Shown: positions 29,773 through 40,517 of the stretch, in pieces
Layout: each line of letters opens with the position of its first letter
How positions within the stretch are numbered: the first letter of the stretch is position 1
Assembly: GCA_963575745.1 (NCBI GenBank)
Contig: CAUYUJ010020252.1
Coordinates: forward strand, 83,501-147,500
DNA from: Prorocentrum cordatum
Taxonomy: Eukaryota; Sar; Dinophyceae; Prorocentrales; Prorocentraceae
Reading direction: 5' to 3'
Length of the DNA: 64,000 nt
The notes under the pieces: model-generated
The model's input: only the letters and a program-made list of their open reading frames with translations
What the model was told of the DNA's origin: nothing
Databases searched by the model: none
Program-made: the position numbers and the translations under genes

Positions 29773-29895
29773 GGCGAGGAGTCCGTCGGGCTTGGCCCTC
29801 TACAGGAGGAATGTTCAAGAACAGTCAAGAAATCGTTTGGGGATTGTTTTTAGATGGTGTTGTGATTCGTTGGTGGTTGATTCCGACTTCATATG

Positions 29896-30092
29896 TGCAT
29901 ATATATACACATATATGTGTATATATGTATGTATGTGTATGTATATATATACATATATATACATATATATATATGTGTGTGTGCGTGTATACGTATGTAT
30001 GTATATGATATATACATATATATATATATATATATACAGTTCTGTGTATGTATGTATATATATACACATACGTATATGTATATACATACAAT
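29896..30092. repeat. TA/TATG/CATA microsatellite
   Basis: Alternating TATATG and TACATA words inside the family A element. Confidence 0.95.
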
Positions 30093-30100
30093 AAAAAATC

Positions 30101-31000
30101 TGGGCGAAGGTCCCAACCATATGCAGTTGTGGGTACCGTATTTGTGAATATCTGTTTCGGTGAAGCTCCCTATGGGGCCACGAAGCGCTGCACTGGGCGG
30201 GGGGGAACGCTGTACTGTGTGGGTGGTGTGCCGAATTGGGTTTCCGGGACGCATGCGGACGGTCCCACTGAGGGCTTCGGTGGAGCTCCCTATGGGGCCA
30301 CGAAGCGCTCTACTGAGTGAGCGAAAGTGCCAAATTGGGTTACCGGGACGCATGCGGACGGTCCCACTGGGAGCTTCCGTGGAGCCCCCTGATGGGGCCA
30401 CGAAGCGCTGCGCTGCGCGGGTGAAAATGCCAAGTTAATTACACTTCCCGGCCGCATACGGACGGTGGCACTGGGGCCCCCTTTATGGGGCCACGAAACG
30501 CTGCACTGGGTGGGTGAAAATGCCAAATTGGGCTTCCAGGGCGCATGCAGACGGGGGCACTGGGGCCTTCGGTGGGGCTCCCCATGGGGCCACGAAACGC
30601 TGTACTGGGTGGGTGAAACGCAGGGAGGAGGGGGAGGAGGGCCACGAAACGTTGTACTGGGTGTGCGGGACGCATGCGGACGGTCGCGCTGGGACCTTGG
30701 GTGGGGCTCCCTATGGGGCCACGAAACGCTGTACTGGGTGTGCAGGACGCATGCGGACGGTAGCACTCGGATTTTCGGTGGAGCTCCCTATGGGGCCACG
30801 AAACGTTGTATTGGGTGTGTGGGACGCATGCGGACGGTTGCACTGGGACCTTGGGTGGGGCTCCCTATGGGGCCACGAAACGCTGTACTGGGTGTACGGG
30901 ACGCATGCGGACGGTGGAGGAGGAGGGGAAAGAGGAGAAGGAGAAGGAACGCGGGGACCGTCTCTTCAAAACGAGGACCCAACACCACAGGATGGTTGGC
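30101..31000 (+). mobile_element. Family R composite array R1
   Basis: Begins CGAAGGTCCCAACCATATGC, then GTGGGTACC. About ten loosely conserved units follow, each with TATGGGGCCACGAA and a GCATGCGGAC word, then a GGA-rich stretch, and it ends AGGACCCAACACCACAGGAT followed by GGTTGG. The two ends are imperfect inverted repeats (CCCAACCAT versus ATGGTTGG). Confidence 0.75.
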
Positions 31001-31044
31001 CCAAAATCCGCCAATAGGTGGACACGCCCGGCCTAAGGCGAGGA

Positions 31045-31511
31045 TGATGGGCGGGTTGTCAGACGTCGTCACTTTGGAAAGCATGACGCACAGGTGTAGC
31101 CAGAGGGCGTACAAGCCGTCGTCCGTCGGCGTTTGCATGCCTCGCGCATGGTCCGCCCATGGCAGGCCGTCGACGCGAGCACTTTGACGCGGGAGATTTG
31201 CAGGTCAGTCCGCGTGACTTTGATCTTGCGCATTTCGAGGGGGGTGGACGTCTGCGGCTCGATGTAGACGAGCCCGCCGCATCCGAGACGTCGACCCCCT
31301 CCGCGTGTTCTGCCAGCCGGTCGCAAACATTCGCGTCCTCGTGTTGGTCCACGCGGACCCGCACGCGGAAGGGCAGGGAACGCAAGTGCGCGGGGCGGTT
31401 CTCAGCCTTCTCCCGCCGCATGATTCGCGAAGCAAATATTTGCGTGACCGTTCCGTACAAAAGAACACATCGCCAGATTTGCACGCTCTGCGCTGCCCCC
31501 ATCTCCACCAT
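31045..31511. other. Unassigned sequence
   Basis: Frames are open on both strands but show no recognisable domain. The long minus-strand frame over 31059-33536 runs mainly through repeats. Confidence 0.3.
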
Positions 31512-31985
31512 GCTTCCTAGGAACCTTCGAAAGTGGCGACAATTACGCAATCCGCAGCCCCCGAGGAAGCCGCGAGGTCTCAAATGGAGTTGTGCTGCCC
31601 TTGCTGCGGGCTTGCCTCCCAGGAGCCCACGAACGTGGCGACACTTGCGCAATTCGCAGCCCCCGAGGGAACCGCGAGGCCTCAAATTGAGTTGCGCGGC
31701 CCTCACTTCGCCGTGCTTCCCAGGAGCTCGCGAGGATGGCGACAGTTGCGCAGTTCGCAGCCCCCGAGGGAGCCGCGAGGTCTCACATTGAATTGCGATG
31801 CCCTCACCTCCGTCGTTCCTCCCGGGACCCCGCGAGGATGGCGACACTTGCGCAGTTCGCAGCCACCAAAGTTGCCGCGAAGTTTCGGACGGGTGCGCGT
31901 GGCATTCCATTCCGCTGGACCGCCCAGGAGCCCACAAAACTCGAGACGGTTGCGCACTTCGCAGACCCCCCAGGGAGTGATGGCG
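31512..31985 (+). repeat. About 101-base tandem repeat, five copies
   Basis: Units contain AGGAGCCCACGA or a variant, then GTGGCGACACTTGCGCAATT and GCAGCCCCCGAGG. Confidence 0.85.
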
Positions 31986-32510
31986 CGCCGCGAACGTCAG
32001 GCAGGATTGGCTATCTATGCAAAACAAATTGTGTAGACACCCGCCGCAGAGTACTGGCGGTAGCACGGACATCAGCGCACTGATGGTGCGAAACACACCA
32101 GTGACAGGTGCGCGAACTCGGTTGGCAGGTGGATGCGCCATGTTGAGAGCTATGGAGAACATGATCATCCCCCTCCATGGCTTCGTTCGCAAATCATGGG
32201 AGCCTGGTATACGTACCCTGTTCGTTAAGTCTTTAGCGTCGGTTAGCGTCTGGGAGTCGATGACATAGCACCGATTTAGCGTCGATTTGGCGTCGATTAG
32301 CGTCGATTCGAAAGAGCCGACAAGATGGTACGGGAGGCTCCCATGAGTTGCCACCGAACATGGTGACATTTCTTTTGACGGCCTTCGCCCATGGGCAGCC
32401 CGGCCCCAGTCTCGGGAGGGGAAAAAAGCACACGGACACAACGAACCGTCGACTCCAAGGAAAAACATAAAGAAAACATGGGAAGTAAACCCAGGAAATA
32501 TTGGAATTAT
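31986..32510. other. Unassigned sequence with a dispersed repeat
   Basis: A short GTCGATTAGCGTCGATT-type repeat lies at 32230-32310. 32415-32490 resembles 12820-12890. No gene. Confidence 0.35.
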
Positions 32511-33300
32511 CCCAGCGAAGGACCCAACCATATGCAGTTGCGGGTACCGCAATTGTGAATATCTTCTTCGGCGAAGATCCCTATGGGGCCACGAAGCGCT
32601 GCAATAGGTGGGGGGGAACGCATGCGGGCGGTAGCACTGGGGCCGTCGGTGGAGCTCCCTATGGGGCCACGAGACGCTGTATTGGGTGAGTGAAAATGCC
32701 AAGTTTGGTTTGTGGGACACATGCTGGCTGTCCCACTGGTGGCTTCGGTGGAGCTCCCTATGGGGCCACGAAAAGTATGAGGGGTGTACCAAATTGGGTG
32801 TGTGGGACGCATGCGGGTGGTCCCACTTGTGGGCTTCGGTGGAGCTCCCTATGGGGCCACGAAGCGCTGTATTGGGTGAGTGTAAATGCCAAAGTGGGTG
32901 CGTGGGACGCATGCGGGCGGTCCCACTGGGGGCTCCGGTGGAGCTCCCTATGGGGCCACGAAACGATGTACTGAGCGGGTGAAAATGCCAAAGTGGGTGT
33001 GTGGGACGCATGCGGGCGGTCCCACTTGTGGGCTTCGGTGGAGCTCCCCATGGGGCCATGAAGCGCTGTATTGGGTGAGTGTAAATGCCAAAGTGGGTGC
33101 GTGGGACGCATGCGGGCGGTCCCACTGGGGGCTTCGGTGGAGCTCCCTGTGGGGCCACGAAGCGCTGTACCGGGTGGGTGAAACGCAGGGAGGAGGGAGG
33201 AGGGGGAGGAGGGTGAGGGAGGAGGGGAGGAGGAGAGGAGAAGAGGAACGCGGGGCACCGCCTCTTCAAAACGAGGACCCCACTCCACAGGATGGCTGGG
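32511..33300 (+). mobile_element. Family R composite array R2
   Basis: Begins CCAGCGAAGGACCCAACCAT, carries about eight units with GGAGCTCCCTATGGGGCCAC, then a GGA-rich stretch, and ends AAAACGAGGACCCCACTCCA followed by CAGGATGGCTGGG. It has the same layout as R1, R4 and R6. Confidence 0.75.
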
Positions 33301-33303
33301 AAA

Positions 33304-34450
33304 CATGATGGACCCACGAACCCGGAAAGGGATATAGACATGTGGAGCACGGTCACGTTTTCACGATACCCAATTGGGCGACACCTCAAGAAACATCCCA
33401 CGAGACACCCCGCGAAACATCCCACGAGACACCTCACGAAACATTCCACGAGACACCTCACGAAACATTCCACGCGACACCCCGCGAAACATTCCACGAG
33501 ACACCCCACGAACAGGCAACCACTCAACCAAAGCACATCGCGGACGAGGACGACGACGGCATTCCACGAGACACCCCACGAAACATTCCACGGGAGTGCG
33601 ACTGGGTGTGGTCGTGCTGTGGTGTGGTCGTGCTGGGGTGTGGTCGTGCTGAGGAGTGGTCGTGCTGGGGTGTGGTCGTGCTGGGGTGTGGTCGTGCTGG
33701 GGGGTGGTCGTGCTGGGGGGTGGTCGTGCTGATGGGGTGGCCGTGCTGGGGGGTGGTCGTGCTGGGGCGTGGTCGTGCTGGGGCGTGGTCGTGCTGGGGT
33801 GTGGTCGTGCTGTGGTGAGGTCGCGCTGTGGTGAGGTCGTGCTGGGGTGTGGTCGTGCTGGGGTGTGGTCTTGCTGGGGTGGGGTCGTGCTTGGGTGGGG
33901 TCGCGCTGTGGTGAGGTCGTGCTGGGGTGTGGTCGTGCTGGGGTGGGCTCGTGCTGGGGCGGGGTCGTGCTGGGGAGTGGTCGTGCTGGGGCGTGGTCGT
34001 GCTGGGGTGTGGTCGTGCTTGGGTGGGGTCGTGCTGGGGTGTGGTCGTGCTGGGGTGTGGTCGTGCTGGGGTGGGCTCGTGCTGGGGTGGGGTCGTGCTG
34101 GGGTGTGGTCGTGCTGGGGTGTGGTCGTGCTGGGGTGTGGTCGTGCTGGGGCGTGGTCGTGCTGGGGTGGGGTCGTGCTGGGGCGGGGTCGTGCTGGGGT
34201 GTGGTCGTGCTGGGGCATGGTCGTGCTGGGGTGTGGTCGTGCTGAGGCGGCCCGCACCCTGTGATTTATCGATCGGGATTTCAAAAACAAGCGTTTCGCC
34301 TGAGACATCCTCAAATTTTAATCCGCCGGCCTCCTTCGACTTCGATATGTATCAGGGAAAGAATCCGCCGGCCTCCTTCAAGTTGGGCACGGGGGACTAT
34401 GTTTACATACTAAAAGAGAACCCTGGGCCTGAGCCCTTTCCGGGAAAAAC
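33304..34450 (+). mobile_element. Family S element with minisatellite interior, copy 2
   Basis: The left end resembles copy 1 (GACCCACGAACCCGGAAAGG, with similar following sequence to about 33385). The right end shares AACAAGCGTTTCGC, the CATCCTCAAATTTTAATCCG stretch and CCCTTTCCGGGAAAAA. The interior is a 12-24-base ACGAGACACCCC-type array (33385-33600) plus the 16-base array below. Confidence 0.55.
33605..34250 (+). repeat. 16-base minisatellite, about 40 copies
   Basis: Unit TGTGGTCGTGCTGGGG and close variants. Because 16 is not a multiple of three, the repeat runs through all frames and yields a 16-residue super-repeat on either strand. The long open frames are artefacts. Confidence 0.95.
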
Positions 34451-34489
34451 TGAACTCCTGCCACCTGTGCCTATTTAATTGTGCGTCCC

Positions 34490-34612
34490 TCTCCTCCTCC
34501 TCCTCCTCCTCCTCCTCCTCTCCTCCTCCTCCTCCTCCTCCTCCTCCTCCTCCTCCTCCTCCTCCTCCTCCTCCTGGTCCTCCTCCTCCTTCCTCCTCCT
34601 CCTCCTCCTCCT
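34490..34612. repeat. TCC microsatellite
   Basis: Nearly pure TCC run directly upstream of an exon candidate. Confidence 0.95.
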
Positions 34613-34665
34613 GGGCGCCTTTCCACAGTCTCCCGACCTTTTGTGCCCTGCTGGCGGGACCGCAG

Positions 34666-34767
34666 GTCTTCTGCGGCACCACCGCGATCGGCGACCCCCG
34701 CCCCCTGCCCGACGGCACCGGCTACGTGGTCCTGGCGGGGCCGTTCTCCGCGGCCGGCCGCTACGCG
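34666..34767 (+). CDS. Host gene exon candidate
   Basis: An acceptor-like GGACCGCAG ends at 34665. The frame reads VFCGTTAIGDPRPLPDGTGY, then VVLAGPFSAAGRYAV. The G-x-Y motif followed by alternating hydrophobics recurs in the main exons (SGTYLLRL, PPGHYTLQV). A GT follows at 34768. The TCC tract upstream could act as a polypyrimidine tract. Function unknown. Confidence 0.4.
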
Positions 34768-35337
34768 GTCGCTCCGCGGCGGCTTGGGCGCCGACGCTTC
34801 CCGTCGCAGGGCTCGCTGTCGACTCCTCCGAGTCGACCCGATGCGATGTCGATGGGTTCCGGCTCGACCTCGGATTCCGATGTGCATTCCGAGCTCTCGA
34901 TTGGGGGGCGTGACTAGCCTGCCGACTGCCGCTGCTTCGACTTCCCCCGACTTGACTGCCGATTTCCGCCGATACGATGCAGGTCGATCGCCGATCCGAA
35001 TTCTCGAGTCGATTCTGGGCCCTCCTGCGTCGTCGAGAGGGCGCGACACGCTGCGCTGCCGCACACCTGCACGACCGAGCTTGGGGATGCGGGGCGGGGC
35101 CACGCTGCGGAATGTCTTGTCGCCCAGTAACTACGCGTACGAGAAGCTATTCCATCATGTGGTTCGCGACCGCTCAGCTGCGATAGGTCGATCGGCTGCA
35201 TGCGGATAATTATCCAGGCAGCTTGCAGGGAGTGAGTGTCAGCCAGCGTGTACCCCAAACAGCGTGTCCCAACATACTCTCACGAAGGCTTGAGGCAGGA
35301 CCTCCCGCGGGACCCCTGCGGGCGACCCCCCCTCCAG
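34768..35337. other. Unassigned sequence
   Basis: Contains TCGAC/TCGAT-rich irregular repetition at 34810-35010. No gene recognised. Confidence 0.35.
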
Positions 35338-35551
35338 TCTGAACGCCCGAGATGGGCACGGAAAGACTGGGTACGATGCCCAACAGCAGTTCCTGTTCAT
35401 TCTGAACAAGATTCGCTGTTCACGCCGCCGCGGCCTGTGTCCATTCGAGACGGAAGGCCGCCTGCCCAACAGCGGCCGCTGTTGGTTTGGGACAACATTT
35501 GTTGTTGGGCATTGTACCCATTCTTTCGGTACCCATTTCGGGTGTCCAAAT
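35338..35551. mobile_element. Inverted-repeat element, family M
   Basis: The left arm (35338-35390; CCCGAGATGGGCACGGAAAG, then TGGGTACGATGCCCAACA) and the right arm (to 35551; reverse complement reads CCCGAAATGGGTACCGAAAG, then TGGGTACAATGCCCAACA) are inverted copies of about 50 bases. Single copy here. Confidence 0.6.
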
Positions 35552-35682
35552 CCAGGAGCCGCCTTGAGACCCCCGGGAGGGGGGCGGCACTCGGACCCGG
35601 GGCCACCACCTCGCCACGGGCGGCCCGCTCCCGGGAGCCCCGCTGGCGACCCCCCGGGGACCCGCCAGGACCGGGGGGCCTC

Positions 35683-35745
35683 CTCCTCCTCCTCCTCCTC
35701 CTCCTCCTCCTCCTCCTCCTCCTCCTCCTCCTCCTCCTCCTCCTC
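35683..35745. repeat. TCC microsatellite
   Basis: Pure CTC/TCC run. Confidence 0.95.
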
Positions 35746-36159
35746 TCGCCTCCCCATCCCCTCCTCCTCGCGTTGGGGAGCGGCATTATGACCCAGGATT
35801 GTCCCCCCAGCAAACAGGCGGTTCCCTCCCCCAGGATCCCCGCTGACCCCAGGGGGGGGGCGGCATTCGACCTGGGATTACCCCCGCCATCACAGGCTGT
35901 ACCTCCCCCGCTGGCGACCCCCTCCCCCGGAACCCGCCAGGACTTAGGAGGCGGCGGCATTTCGATCTGGGCACCACCACCCCGGCAGAGAAAAGAGGTA
36001 AAGGGAAGGGAATCGATTGAACTATGACATTATGTTTGTTCCGCTCTTGATTATGTCTCTCTCTCTCTCTCTCATTCTCTCTCCCTCTCTGGGACTGACG
36101 ACGACGACAACGACGACAGCGTCTCTCACACGCCGAAGTGTCGGCGGGTTTGGTGCTAT
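35746..36159. other. Unassigned sequence
   Basis: A CT repeat lies at 36055-36095. The short segments on either side of 35860 look locally duplicated (CCCCCAGGATCCC, CCCCGGAACCCGCC). No gene. Confidence 0.35.
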
Positions 36160-36543
36160 GTGGCGCAATCGATGTTAAGCACTTAGCTATGCAGTTCAAT
36201 GTGTGTCGTGGTGCAAGCTGCGTGGTGCAAATACGTGGTGCACTTCATTTCTGTTCGCAGTGAGTTGTCCACTTCATTGCTCGCGCAAACATCCCACCCA
36301 CCCACCCGCAACTTGGTTTGCAAACCTCATGCGGCGGCGATGGCGATGAGTGCTTGGCGCTGACTGGTGCATTTCTGCGGCCGCGCCAGCCCGCGCATGC
36401 GCGCGCGCAGCGGCCAGGTATTTTGGCGCGACCGACGCGGCCGCGGTGGTGCTGACCGCTCGGCACATCTAGGCGGGCACTTGGGTGCGAGTCAGCGACT
36501 TGGACGGGCGCGGTATCATGGCAACGTCGACACTTGTAGACAC

Positions 36544-36550
<7 letters not shown>
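36160..36550 (+). repeat. About 380-base direct duplication, copy 1
   Basis: Matches 37575-37925, with landmarks GATGAGTGCTTGGCGCTG and GACACGATGATG. Copy 1 continues into an expanded GAT tract while copy 2 does not. Confidence 0.8.

Positions 36551-36640
<90 letters not shown>
36545..36640. repeat. GAT microsatellite
   Basis: Pure GAT triplets for about 95 bases. Confidence 0.98.
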
Positions 36641-36844
36641 GTACCGATGTTGGTGACGATGCTACAACGACGACGGCATGGCCAGTGCCGGCGCCGATGC
36701 CGATCACGCCGACGACGATGACGGCGTCTTCGCGTCGGTGATGAGTGCTTTGGAAGGAGTTCGAAATGCGCGCGCGGCAGACGCGCGAGAGTGGCTCGCA
36801 TGGTGTTATTGACACGGACCGTGCCACCCCAGCACGCGCGCAAG

Positions 36845-37330
36845 GTCGTTCGAACGATTTCGACACGCGCGCGCGAAGCCCGCTTGGTAGCATTTTTTGA
36901 AAATGTTGAGAAATTCATGGTTTCCGCACGCTTTTGTTGAAAATCCGTGACGCGAAACCCTGTGTGTTGTATGTTTGTTGGACGTTCGATTTTCAAATGT
37001 TTCCGAAACCGGAGGTTTTTGAAGGATTCCGGCATGCGCGCGCGACGACGCGCGCGCGTGCGCTTCGTTTTGCTTGTTTGCAGAAGGTTCTCGTGACGGC
37101 ACGCGCGAAAGGGCGTTCGAACGATTTCGGCACGCGCGCACGCAAAGCCCGTTTGGTTTTCCTAAGAATTCGCAAGAGCGTGCGCGAATGCTTTTCGGGG
37201 AAAATCCGCGTTGCGAAGCCCTTTGTTTCATAAGTGTCTTGGACACTCGATTTCGAAATCCTTCCGAAACCGAAGGTTTTTGAAAGATTTTCGCATACGT
37301 GCGCGACGACGCGCGCGTGCGCACTTCGTT
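36845..37330 (+). repeat. Two diverged copies of an about 265-base unit
   Basis: TTCGAACGATTTCG near 36849 recurs near 37117. Further landmarks, CCGAAACCGGAGGTTTTTGA at about 37004 and CCGAAACCGAAGGTTTTTGA at about 37265, repeat at the same spacing. Rich in CGCGCG. Confidence 0.75.
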
Positions 37331-37574
37331 GCAATTTTTTGTGCAATGGATGTTTGAAAAACTTATCATTGTTGATAAACGAACGCGCGCGCATACAGTA
37401 TGTTTTTGCAGAGGATGGCGGGGGGGACCGATACCGGTTTGGCTGGGATAGTACGAACTCACAGGTAGGATGGTCATTGGGTCCGAATTCGATGTGTTTT
37501 GCATCGGTTCCCGAGGAATATTTAACCCCGGGGGTGGAGGGTGGTAGAACCTATTTCTCTCTAGGACAATATAC

Positions 37575-37925
37575 GCGGTACATCGTATGTGGCGCAACAT
37601 GTGTGATGTAAACTGCGTGGTGTTGTTCACCCTGCCAGACTTGAAGTTGTCCACTCCACGGCTCGCTGCTCGCGAAAACGTTCCACCGACCCACCCCCAA
37701 CTTTGTTTGCAAAACCCATGCGACGGCGATTGCGATGAGTGCTTGGCGCTGGCTGGTGCCTAGCCCGCGCATGTTCGCACATGCAGCGACCAGCTAGTGC
37801 GGCGTGACCGACGCGGGCGCGGTGGCGCTGACCCGTGGGCACTTCCAGCGGGCATTTCAATGCGAATCGGTGATTTGGACGTGCGCGGCATCATGGCGAC
37901 GCCGATAACGGTAGACACGATGATG
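37575..37925 (+). repeat. About 380-base direct duplication, copy 2
   Basis: Partner of 36160-36550. It ends in GACACGATGATGGGAGTAGC, without the long GAT run. Confidence 0.8.
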
Positions 37926-38027
37926 GGAGTAGCGATGATGGTGACGATAGTGGCGATGACGACGGCAAGGCCAATGACGGCGCCAGGGTTGACCACGCCC
38001 TCCGATATCAATGACGACGTCCTTGCG

Positions 38028-38800
38028 TTATTGCGACGGTACAACATCGGATGCACATGCGGAAGGCCAGCGTTCCATGTGTACCCATCGCTGTGGCACA
38101 TCAGCGCGCCATGGTATTCATCATCATGATGATGTCCCTGTTGCGACGACACACGCAGAACATTCAATCGCTTCGTCTGGGGCGCATTAGTCGCCAGCGT
38201 CTGTTGGTACTCTCTGCCATGGGTAAGGGCCAATTGGGTGGCGCGCGTGCTGTGGAAAGACGGCGTTTGTAGTTCAGGCGAATTGCTGTTCGACCCACGA
38301 GACACGGTATTTTGATTCTGCGGCACCGAAGAAAAGATGTGCACGAAGTCCGCTTGAGGACTCCATGGTGCAAGTTCTTGGCGCCCCAACGTCACAGCGC
38401 GTCATGGCACGCATCATCATGACGATTGTCCTGGGATGATGCACAGGCGAGGGGCCAGCTTTCAATGGACCCGTGCTGGATCACGACCTATGTTATATAT
38501 ATACATATATATATATATCGGCACACCAGCGTGTCATGACACCGGCGTACCACACCAGCGCATCATGACAAACATCATCATGACGATGGTAGTATTGCGA
38601 CGATACACACTTGGATGCACGCGCCGAGGGTCAGCGTTCCATGTGTATCCATCGCTCTGCCACACCAGCGAGTCAGGGCACTCATCATCACGATGATGTC
38701 CTGTTGCGAAGACACGCAGAACATGCAGTCCCTTCTTGTGGGGCGCATAAGTCGCCGGCGTCCGTTGGCACTTTCTGTTTTATGCAGGGGCCAAGCAGGT
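38028..38800 (+). repeat. Direct duplication (38028-38250 and 38585-38800)
   Basis: Both copies contain CAGCGTTCCATGTGTA, a CATCATGATGATGTCC-like stretch, CACGCAGAACAT and GGGGCGCATAAGTCGCC or a variant. The sequence between them includes a TA-rich run at 38488-38518. Confidence 0.75.
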
Positions 38801-39894
38801 CGCGCACGCGTTCTCCCCGAGCCCGTTCTCCTTACTTGCCTTCCCCCGTTGTCTTTCCGTGTCCTACTTCTCCTCCTCTTCTTCCTCCTCTTTTTGGTAT
38901 TCCTCCTCCTCCTCCTCCTTCTCTTTCTCCGCTCTCCTATCTCACCCTCATCATCATCGTCATGCCTTCGCCTCTTCAATCCTCCCTTCTCGCTTCGATT
39001 GAAAGGGAAGGGGAGGAGGAGGAGGTGGGCCTGACATGAGAGGCGACGACGTGGTCGGATCTGAAGTTTGAAAGAGCTTTTAAAGGGATGATGAGAAGGA
39101 GGAGCAGCAACTGTTTTTGGAGGATGCAGGAAAGGAGGGGGAGGAGAACGAGGAGGAGGAGGAGGAGGACGACGACGAAGACGACGAGGACGGGGACGTG
39201 GAGAGGGATAGGGGAAGGAAACTGCGAAGGGGTTGGGGTCGTCCGGCTCCGCTCTCAGCACACGACGCTTTTGCAGGTCGAGGTGTTCCACGTCCCCCGC
39301 TTGCCTGCGAGCGCTTCGAGCAAGAGGCCATCCCCCCCCGCGATTCATGTACGCGCAACGTTGCCTCGATGTAGTACCCGTGCGGACGATTTCACATTGC
39401 AGCCAAAGCAGTGAACGGGAAGCCGCCGTACCAGCGAGTCACATGCCGAGAACCGCCTCAAGATATCTACGTTGGTGCGAAGTTGCATCCGTAGCGTGGT
39501 TGCCCTCAGTGATTCGCCGTGACGGCACTGTGCCCATGTGCACATTACGCGTATTGATCATGTCTGCGTAGCGTTCTAGATATTGTTCGTAATTGCGTAC
39601 ACATGTTCGGACGCACGCAGATTTGAGGCACTTGCTATGCACAGCAGGTCCACAGCACCTACGCGCCATCCGATTACAGGCAAAGCAATCGAGTCAACGC
39701 CCTATTGGAGTTTACTTATCATCGTGTGAAACCACGGTATGCCGGCACGAGTTCATCACACATGCAGTTGTGAAGATGGATGTTTAAAAGTATCTTTCTG
39801 CGCGTCCGCGTAACGATATATATATATATATATATATACGTATATATAACCGTCCACGCGATACTTGCCACCACGCAAGGATAAAAATTGCAGG
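38801..39894. other. Unassigned sequence
   Basis: Holds short CTC and GGA stretches (38865-38930, 39130-39190) and a TA repeat at 39818-39848. No gene supported. Confidence 0.35.
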
Positions 39895-40250
39895 AAGTTG
39901 GGGGCATCTTGGGAGCCTCTTTGGAGCCTCTTGGGTGACTCTGGGTGTTTGCAGACCTCGTCGGGGCCTCTCGCAGGGTCCTCTTCGGGGCCCGCTGCGG
40001 TTATAGGAGGTGTCTTGGAGATTGTTGGGGCGGGGGGTCGTCGGGTTGTGCTGGGGGGTCGGAGGGCCGTCTGTTGGGTTTGCGCTGGGCTGGTCTTGAG
40101 CCGTCCTGTAGCTGCCTTGGGCCAACATGGGGCCATCTTGGGGCGGCACCTGGGAGAGTCAGCTCTTTGGCCGCATTGGGCATTGGGGCTCTATTGGAGT
40201 GTGAGTCGCCTGGGGCGGCCCGAAAGCCGCACACAGGCGTAGTTTTCTGG
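39895..40250 (+). repeat. Degenerate CTTGGGG-type short repeat
   Basis: Irregular GCCTCTTGGG and CATCTTGGG words, as at 26836-27035. Confidence 0.5.
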
Positions 40251-40517
40251 AGTCATCCTGAAGCCCTCTGCGACAGTCAGCAAAAAAAGTCAAAGTCGAT
40301 TGATATTCAGCGTGTTTTGTCATTCCATGTGTGGGGCGTCCTGATGGCCAGTTGGGGTCCTGGGCGGCTCTAGAGTGGAAAGCGCCACAGCCTTCCCACC
40401 TCCCTCATTCGCTTCCCTCCGTCCGTGACCGTCTCTCGCTCTCTCTCTCTCTCTCTGTCGCTCCCTCCCCCTCCCTCTCTGTCCTCCTCCCTCCCCCGCC
40501 CCCCTCCCTCCCGGCAG

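Larger units (their letters stand above)
29781..31036 (+). mobile_element. Family A element containing a TATG tract and family R array R1
   Basis: The left end GTCCGTCGGGCTTGGCCCTC begins after GGCGAGGA (29773-29780). The right end ...GGTGGACACGCCCGGCCTAA is followed by GGCGAGGA (31037-31044). The exact 8-base duplication shows that both halves are one insertion. Confidence 0.85.

Noticed and set aside
30101-31000. AAAATC as a target duplication for array R1
   Set aside because: It is A-rich, sits a few bases off the termini, and is not reproduced at R2, R4 or R6.
31059-33536. 825-residue minus-strand open frame
   Set aside because: It runs through the 101-base tandem repeat and array R2 and has no recognisable domain; openness comes from repeat periods.
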